This document shows, one piece after another, positions 32,333 to 43,629 of a stretch of DNA of 64,000 nucleotides. The DNA is taken from NCBI GenBank assembly GCA_964017125.1, contig OZ024905.1:36694363-36758362 (forward strand), read 5' to 3'. Each line of letters opens with the position of its first letter. Positions within the stretch are counted from its first letter, which is position 1. The translations under genes were made by a program, and so were the position numbers. The notes beneath the pieces are model-generated. The model was given only the letters and a program-made list of their open reading frames with translations, had not been told where the DNA came from and made no database searches. Source of the DNA: Flabesymbios commensalis. Taxonomy: Eukaryota; Annelida; Polychaeta; Terebellida; Flabelligeridae.

Positions 32333-32699
32333 ATGATCAGTAAATTATCTGTGATATTGACCGAGTTATGACTCAATATACATTTTTCGGTAATGGCGGC
32401 ACAAATTTGCATAACAATTGCACGTGGGACATTTTTTAGCTTGTTAACATAGCTAATCGTTTTCAACGGTTTTTTTTTCCAAGCTAGATAAACCAATTAG
32501 AAGTATATTTCCGAGGGTGCACGGGAACGCTTATAAAAACTACATCCAAAGGTAATACAAAGAATTTCAAATAATAGCAAAAATAATGTGAAAAATAAAA
32601 GAATCGAAAAACACAAAACAGAAAGTGAAATGAAATTTAATTTGAGAGAAAGACTACAGACATGTAGGCTACAATTTTTTTTCAATCAATGAAACATTT

Positions 32700-33330
32700 G
32701 GCGGCCATTTGTTTTTCTATATCGTTTATTTATTGTAAAACAACTTCCAATCCTTTAATCAGCACAGGTTTAAACAAATTGCTGGTTAATTATTATAGTA
32801 GGGCGGATTAAGGGTCGAACTGTGACCGGCTGGACAAAAGTATGAAATTTGACACAGTTACTCCTGCGATATTACTGATTAATTTCAGAAGGGTAGCCCA
32901 AAAAGCGTAGTGAATTTTCTTTGTAAAAATTGCATTTTACGTAGCCATGGCAACACAAAAAACTTGAACAATTAAAATCGGTGATTCAATGCATAATAAA
33001 TAAATAAACCCTTTTGAAAACTGATATACACGGAAATACATCATCCTCTTAAATAGAGTGGCAGTAAAACCTTGGTTTTGTTAGAAAATTCCGGTTACCA
33101 TAGCAACCAGGTATGCATTAATACAGAAAATAAATTGTACTCTTCATTATTCTTTAAATAAACGGATTATAGCGTTACAGAGAGTTATATTAACGCTAAC
33201 AGCGCTTCTGTAAAACATTATCGACAATCTCAGATAACAGTGATAACATAAACAAGTGATGATATAGAAATTATCATGTTGCCATGGATACCGACGAGAT
33301 ATCCTATGACACATTTCTTCACAAAATATA
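32700..33330 (-). repeat. Fold-back arm, left block B
   Basis: This block is the inverted counterpart of 39040-39590. Shared landmarks, given as read on the minus strand, are AGGATATCTCGTCGGTATCC, TATCTGAGATTGTC, CCTGGTTGCTATGGTAACCG, TTTTGGGCTACCCTTCT, CATACTTTTGTCCAGCCGGT and TAATCCGCCCTACTATAAT. The order is preserved, with scattered substitutions and small gaps. Confidence 0.85.
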
Positions 33331-33334
33331 TACA

Positions 33335-35215
33335 TATACATTACATAAATGCTTTAAATGAACCACCAGTTCATTATTTGGATAAAAAACTTAATCCCCC
33401 CGTGTTTGCCTGATACTCGACATTGAAAATTTTATGACGTCATCATTTTATGACGTCACACCTTGCTTATCACCGCTGATTACTCAGATCGGACAAACTT
33501 TTGACTATCACTCAATAATTAATAATATGTTTCATTGTAAACGACTGAAGATTATGCATGGTCTGTTAGATCATGGTCTTATTTGACCCATTTGAACGAT
33601 TTTTTCTGGCAAATAGACACGCCTGGTTTTAAAAAGGTCAGCAAATGATATTTTTATCTAAGGGGGACAACCTCGTGAATAAGCTGCTAAAAATGTGTAA
33701 GAAGTTAAAATGCAAAATGATCGCCGGTGGCCAATTTTGGATCTGATTAATCTCTAACTTTTTGAATACAAATCCAATCTTATTGTGCAACACCTCATTT
33801 TCGACTAAATCAATCTTGACAAATTCATTAAAATGTTTATTGAAGGTCAGCTGACGATGAAATCCAAGATGGCGGTCATTTAGGATCCATGTTGTTCTCA
33901 ACATTAAAAAAAAGCTTCTATTTCCCATGTAACACACCTTTTCGACAAAATCAATGAGGACAAACTCAATAACAATATGTTTTATGTTTCAAGATCCTCT
34001 ACGGATTATCAAATCCAAGATAGCGGCCATTTTCAATCCAGTTTATTCATTGCATTTCAAACACAAATTTCATCGTAAACAAGCTGCTTTAGTTTTTTGG
34101 GAGCCTTGGAAAATAAATCATTATTGTGTATTGTGACGAAATTCTCCTTCTTACTACTTCACCAATTTTTTTTTTTTTGTTTCTCACTCATTTTCAGTTG
34201 CTTGTTGACGCGTGAGTCCCTCTAGGTTGTGATCCTGGGCCCATACAGATATGATTTTCATAATCAAACCTTTTACGACAGATCGTGTCTGTTAAACCAG
34301 CCTGGCCCCTGGGTAAAGGGTAGCCCAACAATTCGAGTAATTGTACTTGTTTTATTAGTGATTTCGTAACCATAGAAACAACGGTGAACAATTAATACGT
34401 ATTACATATCATAAATATTAGATTCAGTTATTGTATGTATATATATATATATATTTACATCAATTGCATAAACAGAAATACATTTCATTTCTAATATACA
34501 TGTATTTATACCGTGACAACCCATCATCAGCTCATTGTGTTTGAATGTTCCGTGAGCCATACAATTTTACAAATAAAACTGTAATAATCTTTCCATTTGG
34601 GCTCGTGTGATATTTTCACATACCATACTAAAATGTTATTTATATCATGATACTGATGTATGTAAGCAAGGCAACGAAGTATTTCTGATATTCATAGTGG
34701 CCGGGGAATATTTTTGTGCGAGAAAAATCATCTATGTCTTCACCACGACATTGACTTGCTATGTAAAGTCGTCCAAAGAGATTGCAGTCGTTTTGGGGCC
34801 CACACTTACATTCTGTTCGTACATTTTGCATTGGATTTGCTTGTTTTAAACAGACAGAAACTATTTGTTTTATTTTATATTTTAATCGGAGACTTTTGTT
34901 CAGTAGTGACGTTTGTTACATATTTCTGGTATTTATAACTGCTAAACAGTTAGTTTGTGGGAAATAGACAAGGCAACTTTTTCGTATCTTTCGGGTCGAA
35001 TTTAATTGTTAAAATCAATATTCTCACTTGTTCCTTCGCGCCTACTAACCACCTCACGAATACAAAATTGTCAGTGAGGGCCACAGCGTCACAATAGGTT
35101 TTGATGGAATCGTTGTTTTTGGTCCTGTCGCATATAATACATATAATACATACAAATGTAAAAGTGACGTAAAGCGATTGTAAAAACTGAATAATTTCAA
35201 TTACGATGTTTGATG
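33335..35215. other. Left-arm interior with degenerate GGCGGCCAT repeats
   Basis: GGTGGCCAATTTTGGATCTG (about 33727), GGCGGTCATTTAGGATCC (33873) and AGCGGCCATTTTCAATCC (34022) are about 147 bp apart and belong to diverged tandem units. No matching block was found by eye in the right half. A TA-rich run lies at 34437-34455. Confidence 0.5.
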
Positions 35216-35219
35216 CATT

Positions 35220-35560
35220 TATTTCATTTAAACATTTTACAACAGTCACAGAGGATAATTCATATCGACGGTAATGTGTCTTTTACAAAACACATTTGAT
35301 AACTTTGAGAAGTGGGTGGGATGGGTCAATGTTATTTGAAATAAAATAAAATTAGCACACATTTTGCGCAAATTGTGCGTTTCAGCAATGTTTCATATAT
35401 GCTAAATAAATGACCAGAATTAATCTTGGTGGGTAATTATGGAGCATCCCATCCATCGAATTATTGGATTTTTAAATCTTGTTTTTCTTAAATCCACAAA
35501 TGATGCACAATAACAAATAAAAGGGGCACTTTTAATTCATCACATCCTATGAGAGATATC
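35220..35560 (-). repeat. Fold-back arm, left block C
   Basis: Inverted counterpart of 38060-38410. Read on the minus strand, shared words are GTGATGAATTAAAA, AAAATCCAATAATT, GATGGGATG, ATGAAACATTGCTGAAACGC then ACAATTTGC, GTAAAAGACACA and TCCTCTGTGACTGTTG. Order is kept. Confidence 0.85.
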
Positions 35561-38059
35561 AGAGTATAGATTCCAGCCATGATTGGACGGACAGGGACAT
35601 ATTACCTTAGAGGATCACAGCAAACATTCAATGGCTTGGTTCATTTGCTTATGAGAAAAAAACAAGCAACTCACAGCCATGTTTCGCTAGGTATTAGTAA
35701 ATCAGTTCCAATCTAAATACAAGAAAAGGATAACGTGATATTTTTTCAACTGGACAACATAATCAAAGATAGTCTGTTTACATGAGACGCTTTGTAGCCT
35801 ACCACAGATCAATAAATTAAGAAATATTACAAATGATGTTTCATAATAAGAGAACAGAAAACATAATACATTTTGAACCAATCTAGTCATATTAACAGAT
35901 ACACTTGAATGTGTTTGCATATTGTATGTTCAGTAGTAGATAAATATGTTATCCGGTAAAAAAGTGAAAATGCCCGCGAGACACAACATCAAGTGGTTGA
36001 AAATTTAGATAACCTGCGAGAAGTCATTTTAGAAAGGCAGAAGTCAAGATTGCTGAAAAAACTTATGAACACTTCTACTAAGTACTATGTATGTACATTG
36101 TCATCCAAACCAAGTTGTTTAGAACTGGTTCCCGTTGAGTTGAGTTTTCTGCAGATTGATGCAAGTGACACAATTATCAAACCATGAGAGTAGCTCATGA
36201 AGTCAGAAGTTTGTAAGATGTCCCAATAATAGGCCTAGATCTAGGACCGCTTTATTGGCAGTCCACGGATCACGTGTGAGTGATTACACAAGGGATGCTT
36301 CATGACAAAAGAGTAATACAAAAAACACCTCGGGTCTATCATTTGGTGGAGTCAGCACTGGGTACTATGGTTAATGATGTCTCTCTCTGGTTTATACTCT
36401 GGAACACCTTATCGTGACCAGAGGTCGTGTGTCTAAAACTCTAATAAGTTGAGCTTGTACTAATTTCTCCAGGACAGGTGAATTCACTTTCTTTCTGCAC
36501 AGGATACACTAACAGGAGCGTCATTCCTCAACAGGTGTGATTTGAACCAAATAATATATTCTGGTCAAATACTGACAAATTCTGAATCTAATACTGATGC
36601 ATTAACTGAGTAATTGGTGATTTGAGGCATAATTAGATCAAATATGTACTGCAACAGAGTAGTCCAAAAGTAATATTTTTTTGTAATGCCACAATGCTAT
36701 ACACAACAAAATATGCTTGGGTATGTCCATTCACCGACGGTGGAGGCTTTTACTTTGTTGCAAATCAGTTTTAATATTGCTCAGAAACTTTGTCGAAAAT
36801 TGTGGCATATTTCTTCTTGAAATAGGTTTTTTGAAAACTTTGTACATGGGCTTATCGCAGATGATCAAATATCTTTACAACTTTTTGCTAGATATTGAGC
36901 GCACTTATACCTCTTGAAAGTTGGTTGCTTTCTGTGATGATGAAGCATCTTGTGTAATATCTCTTAACTGGTCTGTGAAAGTAAAATTAGCTTCACACGT
37001 AAACAGATTATATCCACATATATTGTTATTTTAAATAGCTTGTAAATTAACGTCAACACGAGGCCGCATATGTGATCACCTAGTCACATTGGGAGGGAAT
37101 AGACATATTTCTCTGAAAAACCCCTGCGAGATCAGCACGGTTCAAACCCGGGATGCGTGCATATATGACGTGGCAGTCCGATATTCTATCGATGCGCTAC
37201 CTCTCCCTCTCTGAATTTGTACATCAAAAGCCTTGGAAGTATGGGCGAATTTTGTATGTCAAGTGTACTAATCAGCTAATGATAATTCCAGCTTTACGGT
37301 GGCAACTATTCTTGTCTAAAAATCTAGAATGGGAAATGTTCACCTACATGAGCTATAAACCTTATGAGAGCTAACCACATGTCAATGGGAGACAAGACCT
37401 GCTTTATCAGATGGCCAAGCCTCCCACCATTAGAACAAAATGTGTGGGAAGTGAAATATAGAATGTTCATTCCTGTCACCAAGGGTTGTTATTGAGCTCA
37501 ACAAATATTGATGCAAATAAGACTGCCGTAGTACCAGATATAGTTAAAATGCTCAGCGTTGCAGACGAATCCTTTACAAATGCAACAGTGGGGTATATAA
37601 CAATCAAACCAGGTAGTTTGGCTTGTGTCATTGTGAACGACAGTCGGCCTTTTTGAAATTTAAAAATTGTCAATATGTTAATATATAAATCAAAATCACT
37701 AAATTTGAACCTAAACCTCATTGCCTTTTCGATGAACCAAGCCATTGAATGCTTGTTGTGATCTGCTCAAATGTCAGCTGTGGTAATGCCCCCGTCCTCC
37801 AATCTATTCCGCAATAACAGAGTTTGTAGGTTTACGCAATACAGAGACTGTAATCATTGCGCGGCCGGGCATCCTGATTAGGTTACAGATTTATATATTA
37901 ATTGGTAATACTCGCTTTGCATCTCAATAGAATATTGCATTGACGCGGAGAACTGTCAGTATTTAAATTAATTGTTTCACGAAATTGTTGATCTCAGAGT
38001 AGCCCCAGCATCTGGGAGAATATGTCAAATTATGACTGAAATTTAAAAGGGGAAATCTC
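35561..38059. other. Fold-back loop region, no gene recognised
   Basis: No convincing exon. At 35963-36008 CCGCGAGACACAACATCAAG and the following GTGGTTGAAAATTTAG match the right half of a TTAA MITE, which seems truncated. A tRNA-like head on the minus strand lies at 37125-37215. If the inverted arms are one element, this is its centre; it encodes no recognisable transposase. Confidence 0.4.
37125..37215 (-). repeat. tRNA-like SINE head
   Basis: The minus strand reads GAGGTAGCGCATCG as an A-box region and CCCGGGTTTGAACCG as a B box, about 50 bp apart. The acceptor stem is not convincing, so a SINE head or tRNA pseudogene is more likely than a tRNA gene. Confidence 0.45.
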
Positions 38060-38410
38060 TCATGGGCTGTGATGAATTAAAATCCCCTATTTTATTTTTT
38101 CTTGTGCATCGTTGAAGAATTAAAAAAAAACAAATCTGAAAATCCAATAATTTTGCTGATGGGATGGATCACAATCGCAATGATCATGATGATTGATTCT
38201 GATCACTTGTTTGACAGCACATGAAACATTGCTGAAACGCACAATTTGCTCACAATTTTGTATTCAATTTGTATTATTTTCTAAATTTCGATCCGACCTT
38301 CATCACTCCTATCTACTTTTAAGAAAAGTGTGTACTTTTTTGCAAAAGACACACTAGTTTTATCAATTTTCCTCTGTGACTGTTGCAAAATGGTCATTTG
38401 CAAATTAAGG
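38060..38410 (+). repeat. Fold-back arm, right block C'
   Basis: Carries on the plus strand the words found inverted at 35220-35560: GTGATGAATTAAAAT, AAAATCCAATAATTTTG, GATGGGATGGATC, ATGAAACATTGCTGAAACGC, GCAAAAGACACAC and TCCTCTGTGACTGTTG. Confidence 0.85.
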
Positions 38411-39039
38411 AAATGTACCAAACATCGTTATTGAAGTTGCTCGGTTTCTAAGCTATCACTTGTATCACTTCTTGGTGGAATACTTAGGGTCCATCAACAA
38501 AACATCTACCATTCAGAAATCATCAGCAATGTGCTGTTTATATTATAATACATACTAAATAACGCTTCAAAAATGATTATTTGAAAATTTGAGTTTTTTC
38601 ATATTTGCGACAAAAAATGATCGAGAACGCATGAAAAATGTGTTTTATATTTAATATCTAAATATCCACAAGACATACATATTTTGTATGGGTACTTTTG
38701 GATTCCTCATACCCGAAAACATGGGTATAGACTTCAAAATCGTGACTCTAGCTTTGCTAGAGGCCAAGTTATGGCCAAATATGTGATTTCGATGGCGGCC
38801 ATTTTGAATGTGCCATGAAACGAGCTTGAGGGGCGGGAAAAATTGAACCCCAATATTTTTGGCTTATTTGATCCCTAATGAAGCCATAAAAACAATAAAA
38901 TCAATTTTGGCAACAGAATTGGCCAAAATGACATACTGCACCAGACTACGAGGGTAATTATTTTTTTCAAAAATAATATTTGAAACATCTATATATATTT
39001 ATATGATAAAAAAATATTTTGTAAAAAATATACGAATAG

Positions 39040-39590
39040 GCCTATCTGTCAGAGGATATCTCCTAGGTATCCATGGGAACATGATCATTACTGTATATCC
39101 TCACTTGCTTATGTTATCTTATCTGAGATTGTCTATAAGGTTCTAAAGAAGGGCCGGGGGTGGTAATATAAAGTCGGGTGACGATATAACCCGTTAATTT
39201 GGAGAATAAAGACAGGTATAATTAAATTTCTGTATTTATGTATGCCTGGTTGCTATGGTAACCGGAAATTTCGCGGTAACCATGTGTTTTACTGCCGTTA
39301 TTTTCTAGGTGGTATTGTATATCGTCGGGATATCAGTTTTATAAGAGATTCATTTATTCAGCTCACTTGAAATCACAGATAGTATAGATATTACTGATTT
39401 AGGCTTTTAGTGTTGCCATGGTTACGTAAAACATGATTTTCACTAAGAGAATTGACTACGATTTTTGGGCTACCCTTCTAAAATTGTTCAGTAGTGTCTA
39501 AAGAGTAACTGTGCCAAGTTTCATACTTTTGTCCAGCCGGTCACGCTTTCACCTATTTTGGGCCATAATCCGCCCTACTATTATGGCGGT
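39040..39590 (+). repeat. Fold-back arm, right block B'
   Basis: Carries on the plus strand AGGATATCTCCTAGGTATCC, TATCTGAGATTGTC, CCTGGTTGCTATGGTAACCG, TTTTTGGGCTACCCTTCT, CATACTTTTGTCCAGCCGGT and TAATCCGCCCTACTAT, the inverted set of 32700-33330. Confidence 0.85.
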
Positions 39591-39744
39591 CATTAGACAA
39601 ACAAAATGACCACCAGAAGGCCATGACAGGGAAGCGGTATTAACTGAAAGATAAAGATATATGTTCTCCTGTCACGGCCATATGACACATGTGATACCCA
39701 ATTCGTCATTCTACTCCTTCTCCTCTGTTGCCGATTTTGTTTGT

Positions 39745-40470
39745 CTGATGGCCGCCATTTTGGTTTCTGGAATCTGAAATGTCTAAGATTTCTGGATAAT
39801 GCCACCAGGTGATGTGTATAAGAAAATACTATGGTAGACACTGAAGTCATGAATCTCCTTCTATTCTGTCTAAAATGATAAAATTGTTGGACTTTGTCAA
39901 ATGGCGGACGTCTTCAACTTTATTCACAATAAAATGTTGAATTTGCACAACTAGATCTGGCATACCTGAAAAACCGACGGCATACATCGAAATTTTGAAG
40001 CTCTTTGTATTTAATCGAAAATATATCAATTTATTGTTTTTATCTTGATCAAATGGCGGCCATTTTGGGTTTTACTCGCAATGCAATAACTAAAGTACGT
40101 TTTGGCCACACCCCCATCATCCCCATGGCAGACATGCTTTGAAACCTAATGGTACACACCAAAATTATGATTTTGCTTCTATTTTATACAAAATGATACT
40201 AATTTACTGTTTCACATTGCACAAATGGCTGCCATCTTGGATTTGAATAACAATCCGATGTCTATAGTACTTTCTGACTACATCACTACATCACTATGTC
40301 AGGCATAACTAAAACCCTTATGCTACACACCAAAATCACGAATCTGCATCTATTCTGTCAAAAATATTATCATTTTATTGTTACATCTTGTACAAATGGC
40401 GGCCATATTGCCTTGGATTTTGACATTTCTCGGCGTCAATGTTGGGCTCCTAGGCTAACTTTAATCAGGA
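39745..40470 (+). repeat. Fold-back arm, right block A', ~171-bp tandem units
   Basis: The AAATGGCGGCC-type anchor occurs at about 39748, 39899, 40051, 40223 and 40394, giving steps of roughly 150, 152, 172 and 171 bp. Each unit has a GGCATACCTGAAAACC-like part, then ACACACCAAAATCATGAATC, then TATTCTGTCAAAAATGATA, then AAATGGCGGCCATTTTGGAT. The outermost words GGCTCCTAGGCTAA mirror the outer end of block A. Short frames across it are by-products. Confidence 0.8.
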
Positions 40471-40489
40471 TATGCCACTGAGCCTTAAA

Positions 40490-41050
40490 AAATGGGGCTT
40501 TTATTCGCCCGATAACGATAAGCCTAAAATTTGATGCTAAGCTACCTGACTATAAGTACCTAAATAATTTATAATAAATATAGTATTATTTAAAAATCAA
40601 AAGAGACATCTCCGAAATGTTGTTTTTTGTATTACACTTATATAACGACCCGATGTTTGAAAGTAAGCCCTATTATATTAATGTTGCCCAGTGTTGGTTC
40701 ACCGCCTACGCCTATGAGTACAGACATAGACATGCATTCAGTCTTTTATATACTAGGCCATTATAATATATTAAAGCGCCCCTTACTGTGATATTGTATA
40801 CGGTACCAATTAAAATAAAAATGAGGACGCATCATTATCAACTTCACTGAAGTTGCATCCACTGAAGTTGCAGTTACCAGTAACAGCTGGAATTGACACA
40901 TGACAGTTACCATTCTCATGGAACAAATTTAGTTTACCGATTACGAGTACATTATCAATTTGAAGTTAGCATAATGTGCATTTTGTCCGGTTAAATAATA
41001 TTAATCCACCTACAAATCGATGGAGCAAAGGAGAACGTTAAACTACACAA
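40490..41050. other. No gene recognised
   Basis: AT-rich DNA; nothing assigned apart from a short direct repeat CACTGAAGTTGCA at about 40846-40872. Confidence 0.4.
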
Positions 41051-41054
41051 ATAG

Positions 41055-41765
41055 ATGAAAATGTAAACGAATCGGTAGCCGTGTCAGCCATTTTTTGCTG
41101 ATGGTAACTCCAGTTACCTCCACCGCTTAGCCACATTGAAGATCTAAGTGAATAATTTGAGTAGTCTGTAATATAGATAAACATATTGAGGCGCATTACC
41201 TTTAACTGATTTATAGACAAGACGAGCTTGCTTAATTTTTACGCTGTAGAAATATGTGTTTACTTGGGGTTAGTAGTGGTGCTTCTAGTATTAATCTTGC
41301 TGCTTTCTTTTGGATTTAAATAATTTTAGTCTGTTTTTCTTTCGAACAAATACCCCAACCTGAGCTACAATATTCAATGAGTGGTTTGAGATAATAATCA
41401 TAAAATATAATTCTGGCTTCTAATAGCAGGTATTTTCTAATTTTTCTAAGGAGGAATAAACGGTAGGATGTACACTTTTCGACCTGAGCGACCTGCATAC
41501 TCCAGGAGATAGCATTGTCTACATTAACCCCCGGTAATTTTGTACTATTTACTTTATCAATTATAGTATTACTTATTTTTACATTTGCTAAGTCGCAATT
41601 GGACTTTATCTGAACAGATTTCTGTCCATTACATATGAATGAAGGTTTTAGTTTTTTCAATGCTGAGTACCTTTTTGTTTTGCTAATTTTGAGTTTGAAA
41701 TAACTATATTAATTAGTTTATAGATATTATTATTCTCTTTTTTTTTCAAATATAGGTTATCATGA
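41055..41765 (-). mobile_element. LINE fragment, RT end and C-terminal region
   Basis: The main minus-strand frame (41316-41660) includes LPGVNVDNAISWSMQVAQVE, LFLLRKIRKYLLLEAR and FYDYYLKPLIEYCSSGWG. This fits the LGVxID..LxWxxHI...YxxxIxPxxEYCxxVWG region of CR1/Jockey-type reverse transcriptases. After a stop, IQKKAARLILEAP and ARLVYKSVKGNAPQYV continue the C-terminal region, ending near a YSLRSS-like phrase. At least three frame breaks occur. Both ends are lost. Confidence 0.85.
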
Positions 41766-41769
41766 TAAC

Positions 41770-42675
41770 AGTGGATAATAAACCTGATACTTTTATCGTA
41801 TAGAATGCTGTTGGCTAGTATTAGAAAGTATCTGAAGTAAAAAGGTAGTAGTACGGTCGCAATAATTATAAATGTATATCACATCGATATATTCGGCAAA
41901 TTTCCGTCAATATATGTGCTTTAAACTGCTAAAGGTCAGATATGCATATAAGAGCCTGAATGTTGAAATCCTATACATGCCAATATCATGTATTTTTAAT
42001 TGATATCTATGAAGTGCATATTACTATTATTGTTATTCTTATTATTATCATGAGCATGTAGCACATACATAATGTAAATCCTTTTCAATTGATGTCCGTC
42101 AACCTTTCTCGTGATATTTCTATGTGATGCATATTCCAAGGTCACTTATTGTCTACTACAGCGTATAGTACATGCAGGCCTACTTATGACATATATACCA
42201 CATGCATATTGAAAATAAATAATATATCTTCAAAAATACAACCTAACCTATATATATACAAATACAAATACCGTATACATATTATGCGTGACATTGTTTT
42301 TTGCCATCAATAAATCTGGAAACTCTTTTATTAATGGTGAGGATTCAGCGAGTTTTTTTATCCTGTTTTGATTGAAAATGCAGTTATATTTATCATTTAC
42401 AAGATGTGGGGCGCGGTATAACCACACACATATTGAAGTGAACGTCGAATCAATTACTGGGATTGGTTATACACATACTAAATTATTTGTATACTTTGTA
42501 TCAAACAGCTTGATAAAATAAATAAATATTGTAATTGGTAATGTTTTGCTGTTTTGGCGCTAAATATCATTACAGCCAAGTAATTATGAGGGGTGAGGGT
42601 GTGGGGGTGGGGATGGGGGGGGGGGGGTGATAACTGTGATAGTACACGCAAGGTACATGCGTCATTCCTCGCATC
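41770..42675. other. No gene recognised; G-run
   Basis: AT-rich DNA ending in a G-rich stretch at about 42590-42629. No exon or repeat family was identified. Confidence 0.4.
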
Positions 42676-42677
42676 AT

Positions 42678-42788
42678 CCCAGCAAACACGAGGCGTTGAC
42701 CCAATGTTAGTTTAATGTTGGGCCGGCGTCGAAGACCGTCGGGCCAACATTAAACTAACATTTTGTTCAACGCCTCGTGTTTGCTGAG
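42678..42788 (+). repeat. Palindromic element, full length
   Basis: The ends are CCCAGCAAACACGAGGCGTT and its partner AACGCCTCGTGTTTGCTGAG. The inner arms are CCAATGTTAGTTTAATGTTG with complement, and the centre is GGCGTCGAAGACCGTCGGG. This is one of the best copies for defining the family consensus. Confidence 0.95.
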
Positions 42789-42789
42789 A

Positions 42790-43400
42790 CAGCGATATCA
42801 TATTGTGTTATTGTCATTATACACACTGTATATGCAAAGAAAAACTTCATCGCAGTTTGCAGAAACAATTCTGAAAATTATGTGCCAGGTTTTACAGATT
42901 TGTTGCTGAGCTCATACAAAGATAATTCCGTGACCAGGGTTTGATACAAAACTGATGAAGGATGGTGGTGCTATTTGACAAATTTCAAAAAAATGTTGTC
43001 AACCTTCTAAAAAGAGTACTATAGTGCCTTCGCTGTTTTATATTTAACCTTCCTATAGTGTTCAACCAATAATGAATGTTTTCTATGTATGCACTGAAAG
43101 AATATATACGGAAATATATTTTTTCATATATAAATGAAATAAATGTAGATATAATGTTTTATTTATACAGTATAGTTAAAAAAAACTTCGATGCATGATT
43201 ATTTATCACAATATATTATAATGAGCGATATGCCAGTAATGTGTGTATGTATTAACTGATAAGTATAAAAAATACATACTATAATTATCATTTCGAGAGT
43301 CGAGTTCCCACCCGGACTAAATTGGAAGGAAAATGTAGAACAGTGCAACGCGCGTCAGTTCAGTTATGTTTCGTAGGTGGCGCCCCAAACGAATGCTTAG
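42790..43400. other. No gene recognised
   Basis: AT-rich spacer; nothing assigned. Confidence 0.4.
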
Positions 43401-43404
43401 GGAA

Positions 43405-43534
43405 TATTCCATTTATAGTGGTAAAGTTGCCTGTCTGTAAAGTTAGAGCCCGCGGGTTCCTGATTCCCGATCCGGCATTCATGTTTCAGAAAAACACAAA
43501 TTTATTCTCCGCCTAAAGGTGGCTTAAAGCCATA
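43405..43534 (+). mobile_element. Monomeric tRNA-derived SINE
   Basis: ATAGTGGTAAAGTTGCCTG resembles an A box and GCGGGTTCCTGATTCCCG a degraded B box. The linker TTTCAGAAAAACACAAATTT matches that of the SINE heads at 6.9 and 25.4 kb. The 3' end CCTAAAGGTGGCTTAAAGCC matches the family tail and runs into (CATT)n. One head joined straight to the tail makes it the monomer counterpart of the dimeric copy. Confidence 0.7.
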
Positions 43535-43628
43535 TTCATTCATTCATATATTCATTCATTCATTCATTCATTCATTCATTCATTCATTCATTCATTCATT
43601 CATTCATTCATTCATTCATTCATTCATT
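43535..43628 (+). repeat. (CATT)n, SINE tail abutting the LINE
   Basis: About 23 units of CATT following the SINE 3' end. The LINE body begins at once on its right (CATTCTTGGATGATGAATGC). Confidence 0.95.
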
Positions 43629-43629
43629 C

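Noticed and set aside
30640-40470. Large capsid-coding element with long terminal inverted repeats
   Set aside because: The inverted arms invite the idea, but no polymerase, integrase or capsid-type frame is seen in the loop, and the arms contain tandem repeats. It is described only as a fold-back structure.
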